A DNA stretch of 64,000 nucleotides from Chondrilla cf. caribensis (taxonomy: Eukaryota; Porifera; Demospongiae; Chondrillida; Chondrillidae): NCBI GenBank assembly GCA_964020155.1, contig OZ026546.1, positions 8,518,879-8,582,878 on the forward strand. Direction: 5' to 3'. Under the pieces are notes generated by a model. That model was not told where the DNA came from and made no database searches. It saw nothing but the letters and a program-made list of their open reading frames with translations. This document shows, in pieces, positions 1 through 14,132 of the stretch (its first letter is position 1; every line of letters begins with the position of its first letter). A program made the position numbers and the translations under genes.

Positions 1-229
1 GAGAATGTTTGAGAACACATTCAAAGAGATAACAGAGGAGATAACAGAACTGATTACAAGGAATACAAAGTGCTTCCACAACGACCATCATTAGCATTCT
101 TTGAAGCAAGCTGCCATGCATCATATGCATAAGGGGTCATGTACATGTGTATGTATGGTACGTAAGTACCTACATCCTTCATCCACCCAAACTCATGAAC
201 CTATACATGCACTCCTAAAACACACTATA

Positions 230-235
<6 letters not shown>

Positions 236-308
<73 letters not shown>
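236..308. repeat. (CA)n microsatellite
   Basis: About 36 CA units. On the minus strand this is (TG)n lying just downstream of a good splice donor (GTATGT, intron starting at 330) of the membrane-protein gene, so it is probably intronic. Confidence 0.95.
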
Positions 309-310
<2 letters not shown>

Positions 311-330
311 ACACACATCACATCACATAC

Positions 331-1364
331 ATTGCTTTCATCTTTAATACTTTGATTTAAGAGATTGACATAAAAGGAGTTGTCGTTTTCTTCAAAGGCC
401 GTGATTCCCTGACGGGATAACCAGGAATTGAACATTTCCTTGTGCTTCTTTAGTGCCTTTCTTCTGTCTCTTTCTCTCCGCCATTTCAAAAGGATGGCTG
501 AAAAAGTTAACAGCCCAACTAACACAGTAACCAGCAGACTAGCGTGGTAGAGATAAAGTCCTACTGCGCCTTCCTCCATTTCGGTCCAAAGCTTGAAGTC
601 ACGGTACAGACTAACCCGGGGAATGAGGGGGATTGATATCAAGTCGTTAATTGTTCTCCAAACTGCGTGTTCCAGAGGACAATTCTCGACTAGGGGCGTT
701 TCTGAAGCCAAGTCCACAGAGTATCTATGATCTCCTTTCAGATGAAAGTAAACAAGGGACTGGGGTAAAGACCGGAGGGGTTGTCTGAGGAAGTCGCTCC
801 ACTTGAGTCCAGTGATAGGCCAATTATTGTATGGCAGTATACGGAAATAAACGAAATAAACCTCCGTAATCTGCGAATTCAACGATTCGAAAAAGCCTTT
901 ATAATTATAGTGCGGCAAATTTGTACATCATACTAGAGGTAATTACTATCAGTATTGGTTGACATAGTGTACGAAGCTAGGGACTGAGTGTAGAGTACTC
1001 GCTAACCACGAATATGTACTAACCAGGAGTGTACTAACCAGGAGTGTGTACTAACCAGGAGTGTGCACTAACCAGGAGTGTGTACTAACCAGGAGTGTGT
1101 ACTAACTGGGAGTGTGTACTAACTGGGAGTGTGTACTAACCAGGAGTGTGTACTAACCAGGAGTGTACTAACCAGGAATGTGCACTAACCAGGAGTGTGT
1201 ACAGGTACTCACTAAGCAAGTTACACTGTATGTTATAGTTACTCCGCGTCTTTCCGTCACATACTATATTTATTGTACTCGCCCCAAAGGGGTTGGAATT
1301 CATCATAGGGCAAGTATTATTGTATATAATATTACTACACATACCAGTGATTGATAAGAACATT
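331..1364 (-). CDS. Unrecognised single-pass membrane protein, C-terminal exons (partial)
   Basis: I do not recognise this family. The clearest coding exon is 331-896. It encodes an extracellular-looking segment, then a hydrophobic stretch (LLVTVLVGLLTFSAILL) followed at once by a very basic run (KWRRERDRRK), as expected for a type I transmembrane protein with a cytoplasmic tail. It ends at a GTATGT donor (330). A likely upstream exon at 1213-1364 has four cysteines, an acceptor (ctgaag) and a GTGAGT donor. Both join in frame only if the downstream exon starts at 896 (a weak acceptor); an alternative acceptor at 871 fits a different phase. No initiator ATG was found, and the gene probably continues past the left edge through the microsatellite intron. 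The exon call is moderately sure; the two-exon link is weak and the function unknown. Confidence 0.42.
1016..1206. repeat. Minisatellite of about 16-18 bp
   Basis: About eleven head-to-tail copies of a unit like gtactaaccaggagtgt, with one- or two-base length and base changes. It lies in the presumed intron of the membrane-protein gene and has no coding potential of its own. Confidence 0.9.
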
Positions 1365-1767
1365 CTTCAGCTGACTAAGAAAGTTCATAGAAGCAATGTA
1401 GAAGTACATAATACAACCAAATCGTGCACACGTGGACAATATGGAACAGCATAAAATACACACCTGCACACAACCACAATAATATGTTTGATTCGATATG
1501 ACAATCAAGATAAATAAATGTACTGTAATACACTAAGAAATTTAGTAATACAAAATAGCACATCACAGCACTATAGGACTATGTACAAGTGGTTGAGAAG
1601 TACAATCAGGATAAGCTGTTATAAAACACTGCATACCTCTCTGAGATATACATGTACACTACAACCCTCTTGTATATGATAACTACAATAGCTTTAAAAG
1701 CCCAGATGATAGTGGTACGCGACTAGTCGACAATGGTATTAAAATGATTGTAAAATGGCTTAACCAG

Positions 1768-2262
1768 TCAGGGATGTGACTTGACTTGTTTTTTACTTCT
1801 GGTCTTGCTCGCTCTCCCGCCATCCACATCACTGACGTGACCACTCTTGTGAGCACTTGTATTGTCACAAAAACAGTTGGAAGGTTTAGTGTGAGACTTG
1901 AGTACACTAACTATGTGTAGATGTCCGTATATTTCCGCTATACGTTGAGGAGTATCGCCGTATTTATCTTGTATCTCCGAGGATGCTCCAGAATCGAGAA
2001 GCAATTTAACGCACTCTATTTCACCTCTCTCACAGGAGCAATGTAGGGGAGTCCAACCGTCCACTTCTCTCTTGATATCAACATTGGCTCCTTTATCCAG
2101 CAATACTTCCACACAGTCCGCGTGACCTAGAGAGCAAGCTACATGTAAAGGGGTTCTTCCTCCCCATTCTGAGTCCCTCTCGTTCAGGTCTAGGCCTTGT
2201 CTTATTCCTGACTTTATAGAATCCGCGTCATCTAAAGAAGCTGCCTCGTGTAGTTGACTCAT
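1768..2262 (-). CDS. Small ankyrin-repeat protein, single exon (164 aa)
   Basis: An uninterrupted 164-codon frame. It opens MSQLHEAASLDDADS, which is the usual start of short ankyrin proteins of the ANKRD66-like type, and carries three to four ankyrin repeats: an N-terminal cap, two repeats with the TPLH signature (GRTPLHVACSLGHADCV and GWTPLHCSCERGEIECV, about residues 37-105) and a degenerate last repeat starting YGDTPQRIAEIYGH. The C-terminal 40 residues are basic and disordered (SKTRSKKQVKSHP). I chose the ATG at 2262 because the ankyrin cap starts directly there; an in-frame ATG at 2403 would add 47 unstructured residues and run into the neighbour's promoter. Ankyrin repeats mediate protein binding, and no partner can be inferred. 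It is divergent from the RNF220 gene, about 310 bp away. Confidence 0.8.
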   Translation of the reverse strand: MSQLHEAASLDDADSIKSGIRQGLDLNERDSEWGGRTPLHVACSLGHADCVEVLLDKGANVDIKREVDGWTPLHCSCERGEIECVKLLLDSGASSEIQDKYGDTPQRIAEIYGHLHIVSVLKSHTKPSNCFCDNTSAHKSGHVSDVDGGRASKTRSKKQVKSHP

Positions 2263-2574
2263 GACCCACCATTTTGTCATGAATATCATTAACGTTGTTG
2301 GTCGACTCAGGGGTTCACTGGGAGAATGGAGTGATGTTTGGATCCCTCCATCCGCCAACAAGAAGTTGCTTTGTGGGTTATTTCTCCCTTTAATCTTTGT
2401 CATTTACTCGCTATTGGTTTGACTGAACAATTATTTTGTAATTATTTACTTAAATTGATCTTCTTTTTGCCCTTGTGTCTCCCTCTGTGTGTTGTATGGG
2501 TACTGATTTCAAAACCTGTCATATCCTATCACCGGTGCATCTTTCATGACAGATGGATTGTTGGAGCCCTGGAA
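2263..2574. promoter_or_regulatory. Shared divergent promoter interval (ankyrin gene / RNF220)
   Basis: This 312-bp gap separates two divergent start codons and must hold both promoters and 5' leaders. No TATA box in convincing position or other recognisable element was seen. Confidence 0.4.
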
Positions 2575-4456
<1,882 letters not shown>

Positions 4457-4923
4457 TCAAGAGAACACACTCTATCACAATTTTATTATTATATGTACAT
4501 ATTCTGTTTTGGATTGTATATTCTGTTTCAGTGACATTTTATCCTTATAATTGTCAATTATAACCCACTGTAATGAACGAGTCTGATCTTGCTTGAGTCA
4601 GTCCGAAATTCTGTCGCAAATTGCAGTTGTCCAGCTGGTACTTGTGCACATGGTCGGCCATGTTGATGGACATTCAATGTATTATTATATCAATGTAGGA
4701 CCATAATATTATTATGTATGCATACCAATACAACTAAGTACCATGCAAGTTACAGGAAACAACAATATGTACAGAATGTGGACCCTTGTAAAAATTACTT
4801 GCTCTGGATCTATAAGAATAATAATTATGCTTCTAACACATGACAATTGTTCTATGAGTTGAGATGTTGTGAAGAAATTATTAGCTAATGAAATAGATCA
4901 ATAGATGACTGTGGCGGGAGCTG
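4457..4923. other. Convergent 3' intergenic region
   Basis: AT-rich DNA between the stop codons of RNF220 and the minus-strand Ig receptor, which converge here. It should hold both 3' UTRs. I saw no gene and no unambiguous AATAAA. Confidence 0.5.
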
Positions 4924-7900
4924 TCAGACGAACTGTCCATCGTTACTAGTGAAGTCTCCATAGCTTGCATTCCGGTTGTCCTGAGCAAGGGGGCACAACA
5001 CAGAGTAACAACACTTCGTGAGTACCACACTATGCACAGATACACACTACACACATACAGCATATTCTAGAAATTCAATCTGATCGTTGCTCATGTAAAA
5101 AAATGTCCTCTCAAGACAAACATTGCTACACACATGCTACTAGGAATAATGGCTTTATCACATTATGCGAGGGCTTGTGACCAGTGGTATTCACTGCACA
5201 AAGCATATGCAACGATGTGCTCTCTACGGATGAGTAGCAATCAGCACACACACATGTACACTATACCCACGTGTGGACTGTCCTTGCTTACATATGTAAT
5301 CACTGGATAGTGGGAGGTATTGGCCAAGAATTTCTATTGGTAAACCAAGAACTTGAAGAGCTAACCACCAATATATTTTCCACCAAAAGGCCCAGTATTT
5401 TTCCTTTTTGATAATTGGTGGCCAATTTATTCAGGAAAATTGATCCAAATTCCACCAATTTGAATAATTGAGGAATTCACCAAATACACTTAACTCTTAC
5501 AAACACTTCCCACTATACCAGTATATAAGGAAGTGGTACACTATGTAGCTCACTCTGGCAGGGAAAGACTCTCGCGAATAACTTTGTTTGAGATAAGAAG
5601 AGGAGTCCACTGGAGGAGGAGGGCTGGTGAATCGTGACTCCATCTCCAGTGCTGGGGTGCGTACCACGCTGGTACTGGAGGGGTAGGCGGGGGCCTGCTT
5701 GTACTCTGGGGGCTGTGTGGGTCGCGTGGCTGGTAAACTGGAGTAGAGAGGGTCGAACTCCTCCTCAGCATTGTCGGTCTCTTCCTTACCACTGTAAAGA
5801 AGCAAACAACATCACTGTACATGTCGCTGGAGTGATAACATGTAGTACAACACACATGTACGTATGCACACACACTTAGTACATATGTAGTTCTGGAACC
5901 CACATTTACAGAACTACGTACATACATACGTACATAGGTTGGTGCTCGTACAATTGCAACATATCATAACTGCCTGTACAGACATACATGTGAATGCACT
6001 GGTTGCAGTGTTAACCTACCCGAGATCGTAGGTTCCCGACCTCCGACAGGCACAGCAGATGACCAGGCATATCACAAACACGGACAATATGATCAGTAAA
6101 CCACCAACTGCAATGACAATCCACACCCAGAACGGGAATCCCACTGCAGAAGACCAGGAGTAGAGTACATACTCACATACACACATTCACTGATGCATGT
6201 GCATACATACACAGAAAGGTACACACATCACACTCAGGATTAAGAAATCGGCCCTGAATCAGACCACCAAACTAGACACAGGTAGAGTGTCACCAGGACA
6301 CACTTGTACAATTCTCCCAGTCACTCACAGTATTGAATCTCGTACATGAAGGTGACGGTATCGGCTACATTAGCAGCAGAACAAGTGTAGCTCCCACCAT
6401 CCGACTCCATCAAATTGCTGACCTCCAGAAGAGATGTAATGTGAGTGGTATTGGTGTCTGCGCTAATCCTAATCCTGTCACTGGGTATGATGGGGGAAGC
6501 CCCTCTCAGCCATGTGATGACTGGACGAGGTACACCAGTCACTGTACAAGTTAGTGTGACAGTTTCACCGATATTGGCTGAGGGCCTTGGGTCACTTCCT
6601 GTGTCTGTGATCTTGGGTGGAACTGGAGAGCAAAATATCAAGTCAACACAGCACACATGATACATCCCATAATAATGCAATATGTACTTAACGCACTAAG
6701 TCATACTTTCGGCACATGTATGTACCACTCACCACAAACTTCCGGTGCAATCACACTTCCAGCCACTCCTTCTGCCTTTGTTCCATCTCTCAATGTATTA
6801 TTACCAGTACATGTGTACTCTCCATTATCCGATTCCTCTACATTGAACACTGTTAGAGTCAGTTCATCTCCCTCGGAGATGAGGAACCTCCCCCCATTTG
6901 TCAGTTGAACGCTGCCCTTGGTCCACTGGACAGTAGCCCGTGGGACTCCATTTTGATTACACCTCAAGGTCACATTGGCACCGAGAAGTAAACAAGGACT
7001 GTTGACATACTCAACTGACACTGATGTGACCAACCCTGAAAAGAACAACATGTGTGTGCCGATGACAAACAAAGCAGAAGGTGGAGATTGAAGAACTCAC
7101 TTTCTTGAAGGACATTTCCCTCAGTCGTTACCATCAGATCATCCATCTCAGTACTAGCCTCAACACGATACTCCCCTTCGTATGTGGTGTTGATGGAGAA
7201 CACATTCAGTGTTGTGCTGTACTCAGTTAGGCCTCGAGCGTCAGTTGCCCCTTCCACCCTGTCACCAACAACATAAGTACCGTTATTATCGCTGGTGGTG
7301 AGCTCCACTCCTCTCACAATCCAAGTCAACTTTGGAGGATCGTCAGACATCACAGCAAAAGTCAAAGTAACATTGTCTCCTTTAACAAATGCTGTCTCTC
7401 TACTCAGAGGTGTGGATATTGTCAGTTCTACACAATGGAGGAGAGTGAAGTACGTATATAGGGGATAGATATTAACAGTAGTGTACGTATGTACAGTTCA
7501 CACAATATGTAGGGCTATGCATACAGTGTGTACATGGTGTAGGATACACATGTACATACGTACAAATATTCAAATTCTACATTGCAACAAGCAAATACTG
7601 CACGTAGGTATTATGTACATACGTATGTGAGTATTAGTACGTATGCACTAATATGTATACAAATTCATACCAATTCCTATCAATATCATACATACATACG
7701 TACGTACATACGTACATATATGTATACCAACATATTTCCAGTAAGGTTGGGTAGGTATAATACGTATGTATAATATGTATACTTGTACACATGTACATAC
7801 GTAGATGTGTTAGCATACAAAATTGCAACTCAAATAAAAACGTACATACAAACATGTACAAGTACATACGTATGTACGCATTATTGTGAGTAAGTACACA

Positions 7901-10900
7901 CATAGCACAATTGAACAATCAGATGAAGCAGGACGTCTTGACCCCTCACGGAAGTCACTGTCAGCTGCGTACAAAGACTACATACACATGTATTGCACAC
8001 ACAGAGCTGTATGCACTGGTACTGACCTGAGTCCCTCACTTGTACACTGATGCTACCCTCACCGTCACCATGAACATTGCTAACAAAACACTGGTACATT
8101 CCACTGTCTGTAGACTGGGCATTACTGATTTCATAGGTGGTACTGGTCCCACTGGAGAGCATCACGTTGTCCTTGTACCATCTCACAGTAGCAGTTGGGA
8201 TGGCACTGACAGTACACATTAGTGTCACTGATCTTCCTGTCAACACTCGATGAGGACCACTTGTGCCAGTGACCTCGGCTGGATCTAGAGAACACACATG
8301 TAATGAGAAGTATGTACATATGTAACACACACATGTAGGTACGTATATACGTACGTACGTACAGGAGAAATGTCATGATGGATTACAAGCCTATGACATG
8401 ACATGAAACTTGACAACATCCAATATACATACATACAATGTGTACATGTGTGGTATGGAATAGTGTCTGGATGTGGTAGTCTACAAATACACAACGAGGG
8501 AGGTAGCAGCTGAAACATGTGAACATGTCAATGCTACACTGAGTGCTGCGCTCACTACGATTTTACAGAACACACAAAGTCTTACCAAACAATTCTACTG
8601 TTGTATTCAAAACGCCAATACGGGCAAAATTTAATCCCATTTGGTCGTTATAAATTGCTCTAGCCACACCTCCACTCTGTATGTTGGAAATCTGGTACAA
8701 TCCTTGAAACTGGGAACCAGGGGTCAAACCATCAAGCTGATTATAAGTCACAGAATCCACTTCATTTGCATCTGCTGGGGCTACAACATTAATGACCACA
8801 AAAGGTTCACCCCGGTTGGCCATGACGCTTTCTCTACGATAGAAGACATGAATGCCATTGGAACTATCGTCATCATCTGGACTTGGTGGTAGGGTAGCAG
8901 CTACATGGAAAACATAATAGTATGTATGAATTATTGGTAATACACACAGTAGAGATACAATTACATCACAATGTTATTGTGATACATACGTAAGTGCATA
9001 CTTGGACTGGGGAGAATTGAGAATGAACAATGGTACTGAATGAATTCCTTCATCCAACTTTGAACATACGTACACACACACACATGTACGTATGTATGTA
9101 CACATACGTAAGTATGTATGTATGTACATATGACAATTAATATACGTACATACGTACATTGAAAGTGATACATACAGCTCGAGCCCTACTCTGCAAGCAA
9201 ACCTCATAACATTACATACATACCTGCATTGAGTGTGTGTGTCCGTCCACTTGCTACTGTTGTGTGTACATTGACATTGGTCACTGAACATCGATATGTT
9301 CGATCAAAGTCAGCAGACACCAGTTTGTGGATGATGAGATCACCTTCTGGTGTTAGTTGGAATCGCATACTAGACTCAGTATTGGACAACGGTGCAGTTG
9401 TTATAGTGGCATAGGTATCATCAGCAGCAGTGGTTAGTTTGGACTCCCAGACAACAGTTGGGATGGGTACAGCAGTTGATGGAGGGTTGCACGGGATAAC
9501 CACACTGAACCCTGACCTAGCATCTGTTGTAGTGGAGTCTGCCATCTCCCACTCGGCAGTGGGGAATGCTGTAAAATACAATGCAAACATGCCACAATAT
9601 TACGTGAATGAACGTACGTATGTACATATTGATCCACATATACTGCACGCATACGAACATAGTTGAAACACATATTACAGCAAACTTTAAAACATGCACG
9701 AACGTCTGTACATATGTATGTAACATAATGACATTAATACAGTATTAAAAGGACGGAAGCTGTGAGGGTGGAAATACGTACATCATGTTCAGATGAAAAA
9801 ATGAAATAAAATTAAGTACATATGTACATACGTATGTATGTACACTTAAGGTATGGTACCTACGTACGTACGTATGTATAACACACACAGGGAGGGACCT
9901 ACATGATCGTCTCACTGTAGCTGTTCGACTCCTGATGGTACCGAATGTACTACTGCTGGCTATACAGTAATATTCCACTCCGCTCTCACTAGCAACAGCG
10001 TCTGATATCGGAGGGTTTATGGTCAATGTTGTTCCAGTTTCTCCTGAAAGCTGCTGTCCTCCTCTATACCACGTTATGTCTGGAGCAGGGTCACCTGATA
10101 CATCACATGTTAGTGTAAACCCTATTTGAGTACCTCCTGCATCAACAGGGGAGACCACTTGGTCTTCAAGGGGGGAGTTGAAGGAGGGGGGAGTACCTGT
10201 AGAAGGGGGGGGGGGGGGAGTAGGGATTGCAGTGAGCTGATAGTCCAAATATGGGTTACTTAGCGACTACCCATAATGTCGCTATGATGGAAGGATATCA
10301 CTGAGACTGAGAGGATTAATCAATTAATACGTACGTAGATCGCTATCAATGAGTTATGGGGAGCAAATTAGTGCATTATAACCCTTTGCACACACGTACG
10401 TATGTACGTTGGTACATAAATGTACCAGTTTTCAACAGGAGGCATTAATGTTAATATCAGTACTAGTGTGTGTCGATAATGATGATGGCATGTATGTATA
10501 TGTTATGTATGTACGTATGTATGTATCCAAAGTTGTATCTTCTTGCTCCATAGTAGTAGTACAGCAGTAAACATGTAAGTATGGTGCACATGTGGCTTGT
10601 AGAGCCACACACCATACATGTACACATGTACATACATAGGTAGAACTCTGAGCATTCTTCACTATGTACGTAGGTACATATACGTACGTACGTAAGTACA
10701 AGCAAATGAGGAAGTAGCAACATGACACACTCAGTAAGATACCCACACAGCTAGGTAAGCCACATCATGACCTCCAAACATAGCATTCATAGTTTTGGTC
10801 ATGCACACATCACAATGACCTGATAAAGATGATGAGGTCACCACAAACATTCCTCCACCTGAGGAGGAGGGTTAGGAAGGAGAGTGGCTGTGAGGAGGGA

Positions 10901-12094
10901 GAGTGGTTGTGAGGAGGGAGGGGACTGTGAGGAGGGAGAGGACTGTGAGGAGGGAGAGTGACTGTGAGGAGGGAGAGTGGTTGTGAGGAGGGAGGGTGAC
11001 AGTGAGGAGGGAGAGTGGATGTGAGGAGGGAGGGTGACCATTATGAAGGATTGCCCAAACCCAATCACAGTAATGAGTGCAGGTGTGCTCCCACTGGCCA
11101 CTGGCTCTGCTGATATCACATGAATGCACACAATAGAATTAGCTTTGCTGTAACATGGAGAGTGAGCTGAACCATGAGGCACAATAGAGGGTGAGTGCTT
11201 AACCCAATTAGCAGTGACACAGGTACAATGCACACCAGATGACAAAGAAACGTATTTTCCGACTTGAAAAATCATACACACGTACATACATACACACAGT
11301 AGGTACGTATATGTACAATGCACACGTGTTGGTACCCTCATTAAGTGAGTGATGGTGTAGAGAACCTAGACAAACACCATTTGTTGGTATCTTCTGATTG
11401 TTTGTGCAGTCAGTGATCTGATCTAAGTCAGTGACCTGATCCAGGGTTCGTGGAGGAGGTTCCAGTACAAAGACCACACTGGACACACAATAGGAGATGC
11501 TTTGTACAAGCGTGAGGCATACATGTATGTAAGTGTGAACATTTTCAAAATACACAGGTGCACATGATACACACGTCCTTGTATAGATGTAAGGGTGAGA
11601 ACCGAACATGATATCAGTGGAGAGGGGGGGACATGTCTATTTTTAGCACATAACACCATGACCACTGACAATTTCAAGAATGAATCAACAGTTAAAGTAC
11701 TAAATAAGGAGAAGAGTGGTTTATGACCCTCTTAATCACAGTTAACATGTTATCTAATCAACACCAGTTATCACACAGCATATTTGCCATTAGCATGGAG
11801 TTGAGGATGTCCTGTCACACTGTAGTGTATGACACAGGTCACACCACACAGCATGGTGTGAACGTGACACCAATCAGGGGACACGGGGACTGCTGTGTTT
11901 GCCACAAACACAGGAAACAAATTTCAACACACGTGTATCACAGCAGTTTGAACACGCATACATAGGTACATTGAGACCACAGGTTTACCACAGCAAGTAG
12001 GACCTTAATACATGTGGTACAGCTTCTCTGTTGTCGCACAACATTGACAACTGAATGAACCACTGGACACACACAGTGCCACTACTAGTGAGGT

Positions 12095-12139
<45 letters not shown>

Positions 12140-12733
12140 TGTCTGTCTGTGAATGTGTGTGTGTGTGTGTGTGTTGATTCAACAATCATGATGTGATAGT
12201 GTTAGTAACAACAGAATTAAAGAATAGGGGGAAGGAGAAGGAAACAAAGGAGACATCAGAGTTTAAGGAACTTACAAGGGACAAATGAGGACACAGACTA
12301 TGAGGTTATGTTACTCTTTCTGTATGAGGATCGGATCCTTATGACAAACAATTCTGGTCAATTTGAAACTTGTTAACAGTTGACAGTTTCAACAAGGGTT
12401 TATTTATGGCATAAACATAACCACACATCACATATGGTACACTTGTACAGAGTCTGGACATAAGTACGTATCTTGGTATGAAGTACTCACACATACGTAC
12501 ATGTAGAGCAGTAGCTACTAACCCTAGCTACTTAGTATAGTACCTAGTATATAGTACCCTGACAAGTACCAACAGATCAAATTTCACTAACAGCGGAGAG
12601 CGTTCATAATACTTCAAGTCTCTTGGCTCTGGAAGACCCAACTTCAAAGCACATGAACCCCCGGATAACAATGCTGCTCAACAACCCATCCAGCAGCACA
12701 AACACACACACACAACACACACACGTGTGCACA

Positions 12734-12802
<69 letters not shown>

Positions 12803-12956
12803 TGCAATGTTAACAGATTGTTCCCACGGTGTGATTAGGTCATCAAACTTGAAGAGTTGATCTGAGACAAACTGACTACACCCATCACCACTGTTTAACA
12901 GGAACACCTCATCAGGCGAAGACTATGAGGACAGTATGGACACAGACACACACAGA

Positions 12957-13024
<68 letters not shown>

Positions 13025-13765
13025 TCCCACTCCACATGTACTAAGGCAAACAGGTACAAACACACGTAAGGAAGTGGACTCATTAATTTTGGCAATGCTA
13101 TGCGATAGTCATGTCAAATTGCTTATGTAATCCCTGAAACCCTCCCTGTGCTACAACACAAATGACATTCCAACTGTAGGGTCTGTGTTCCAGCGTAGCA
13201 GGAGTCACATGAATGGCCTCAGTAAGCCGGTAGACCTACTTTCACGCATCACTGAGCAAAATAAACTCATCTCACCAAGGGTTAATGGACCATCCTACCC
13301 ATTGATCAGACCGATAGTCTCGATTTCCAAATCAGAACATGGTCTACTATGAAGGGCTGCAGGAGGAGACCTTTAGAAAATACTCTCACTCGATGTGAGA
13401 TCAAACTAAGTTATTCGACGAGTCATTTTAACAACAGTTAAAATATTTCGCTTATTCTAATGTTTGAAAGTTCAAGGTCCATTTACAACAAGACTATCAA
13501 ATATTATGCTCTCACTACAACTGCCCTTTTCCAACCGAAAAGATAGGAAATTCTAAGATTTCTTTGATTTGCAGGACATCGAATGAAGCCCTTATTACTA
13601 CAGAGCTATTGAATTTCTCAGTTATAAGATTATAGCACAGAAACAATCAGACACTGAATTTGGTTGCGCAGGGTTAAAACTGTCCCTTCCTGACTCACCA
13701 GTGGGGAAGGATTTTGCAACGTAGAGACACACAGCGAGGATTGTCCAAAATGCCCGCCAACTCAT
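4924..13765 (-). CDS. Seven-Ig-domain type I membrane receptor, paralogue A
   Basis: Eleven exons, all phase-consistent (873 aa): 13699-13765 signal peptide, 9903-10196 Ig1, 9224-9568 Ig2, 8586-8900 domain 3, 8027-8284 Ig4, 7101-7427 Ig5, 6733-7035 Ig6, 6329-6622 Ig7, 6020-6143 transmembrane (about residues 739-765), 5554-5791 and 4924-4980 tail. Ectodomain introns are phase 1, one domain per exon. Ig1, 2, 4, 6 and 7 keep the Cys...Trp...Tyr-x-Cys pattern; domain 3 and Ig5 lack both core cysteines. The roughly 100-residue tail has a PPEY motif (WW-domain ligand type) and DPLYSSL, a half-ITAM-like / endocytic YxxL. The start ATG was chosen because a hydrophobic leader follows; the exon is 67 nt, exactly as in the divergent paralogue. 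The first intron is 3.5 kb and repeat-filled. Surface adhesion or recognition is inferred from architecture; no ligand is known. The last two tail exons are the least certain. Confidence 0.85.
10865..11045. repeat. GA-rich minisatellite, about 19-21 bp unit
   Basis: Eight or nine copies of a unit like gtgaggagggagagtgg inside the long first intron of Ig receptor A. Reading frames through it are repeat artefacts. Confidence 0.9.
12098..12174. repeat. Interrupted (TG)n microsatellite
   Basis: Two TG tracts separated by a short tctgtctgtctgtgaa segment, in intron 1 of Ig receptor A. Confidence 0.95.
12738..12800. repeat. (CA)n microsatellite
   Basis: About 31 CA units in intron 1 of Ig receptor A. 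Confidence 0.95.
12957..13020. repeat. (CA)n microsatellite
   Basis: About 32 CA units in intron 1 of Ig receptor A. Confidence 0.95.
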
Positions 13766-14132
13766 TATTTCTCTCGATCTCTCTGATCTTCGGATTCTGT
13801 GCAAACTAGTCGAAATGAACTTCTCGTTGAACTATACAAACGCTACCGGTTGTAGTGAATGGAATCACCGTACCATCGAGGTGGGAAAGGAATGCGAGGG
13901 GCGTACAGTCTGCGGCTTCCTCAGCAACTCCCACGGGTAAACGGAGAGTATTTCCTATCACGTTCTCTTCACGTGACTTATCCCGCCGCCCCACGTGATC
14001 ATCCACACACAATTATTGTTATATATTCTGTCTATGAAGGATTAACTAAGTGGTAAATAGCGGAGATGCCCCGCATACCTGCTTTAGGGACAGTTACGGC
14101 TGCTTGGACATTGACGGCCAGTTCACAACCAG
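13766..14132. promoter_or_regulatory. Bidirectional promoter interval between the two Ig receptors
   Basis: 367 bp separate the start codons of the divergent paralogues. The interval is richer in GC and CpG than its flanks and contains two CACGTG-related stretches (tcacgtgact, ccacgtgatc) near 13970-14000. No TATA box is evident in the right place for either gene. The head-to-head arrangement suggests joint control, which is inference. Confidence 0.5.

Noticed and set aside
101..355. Long frames of alternating His-Thr or Cys-Val at many sites (e.g. 4032-4434, 22040-22516, 23081-23323, 26384-26814)
   Set aside because: They are translations of (CA)n/(TG)n microsatellites, open in several frames on both strands, and mostly lie in introns of well-supported genes.
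10838..11341. Ser/Leu/Thr-rich repetitive ORFs on the minus strand
   Set aside because: Translation of the GA-rich minisatellite inside the first intron of Ig receptor A.
11208..11677. Possible extra exons of Ig receptor A in its 3.5-kb first intron
   Set aside because: No Ig-type cysteine/tryptophan pattern and no pair of splice sites in phase; paralogue B has no exon at this place.
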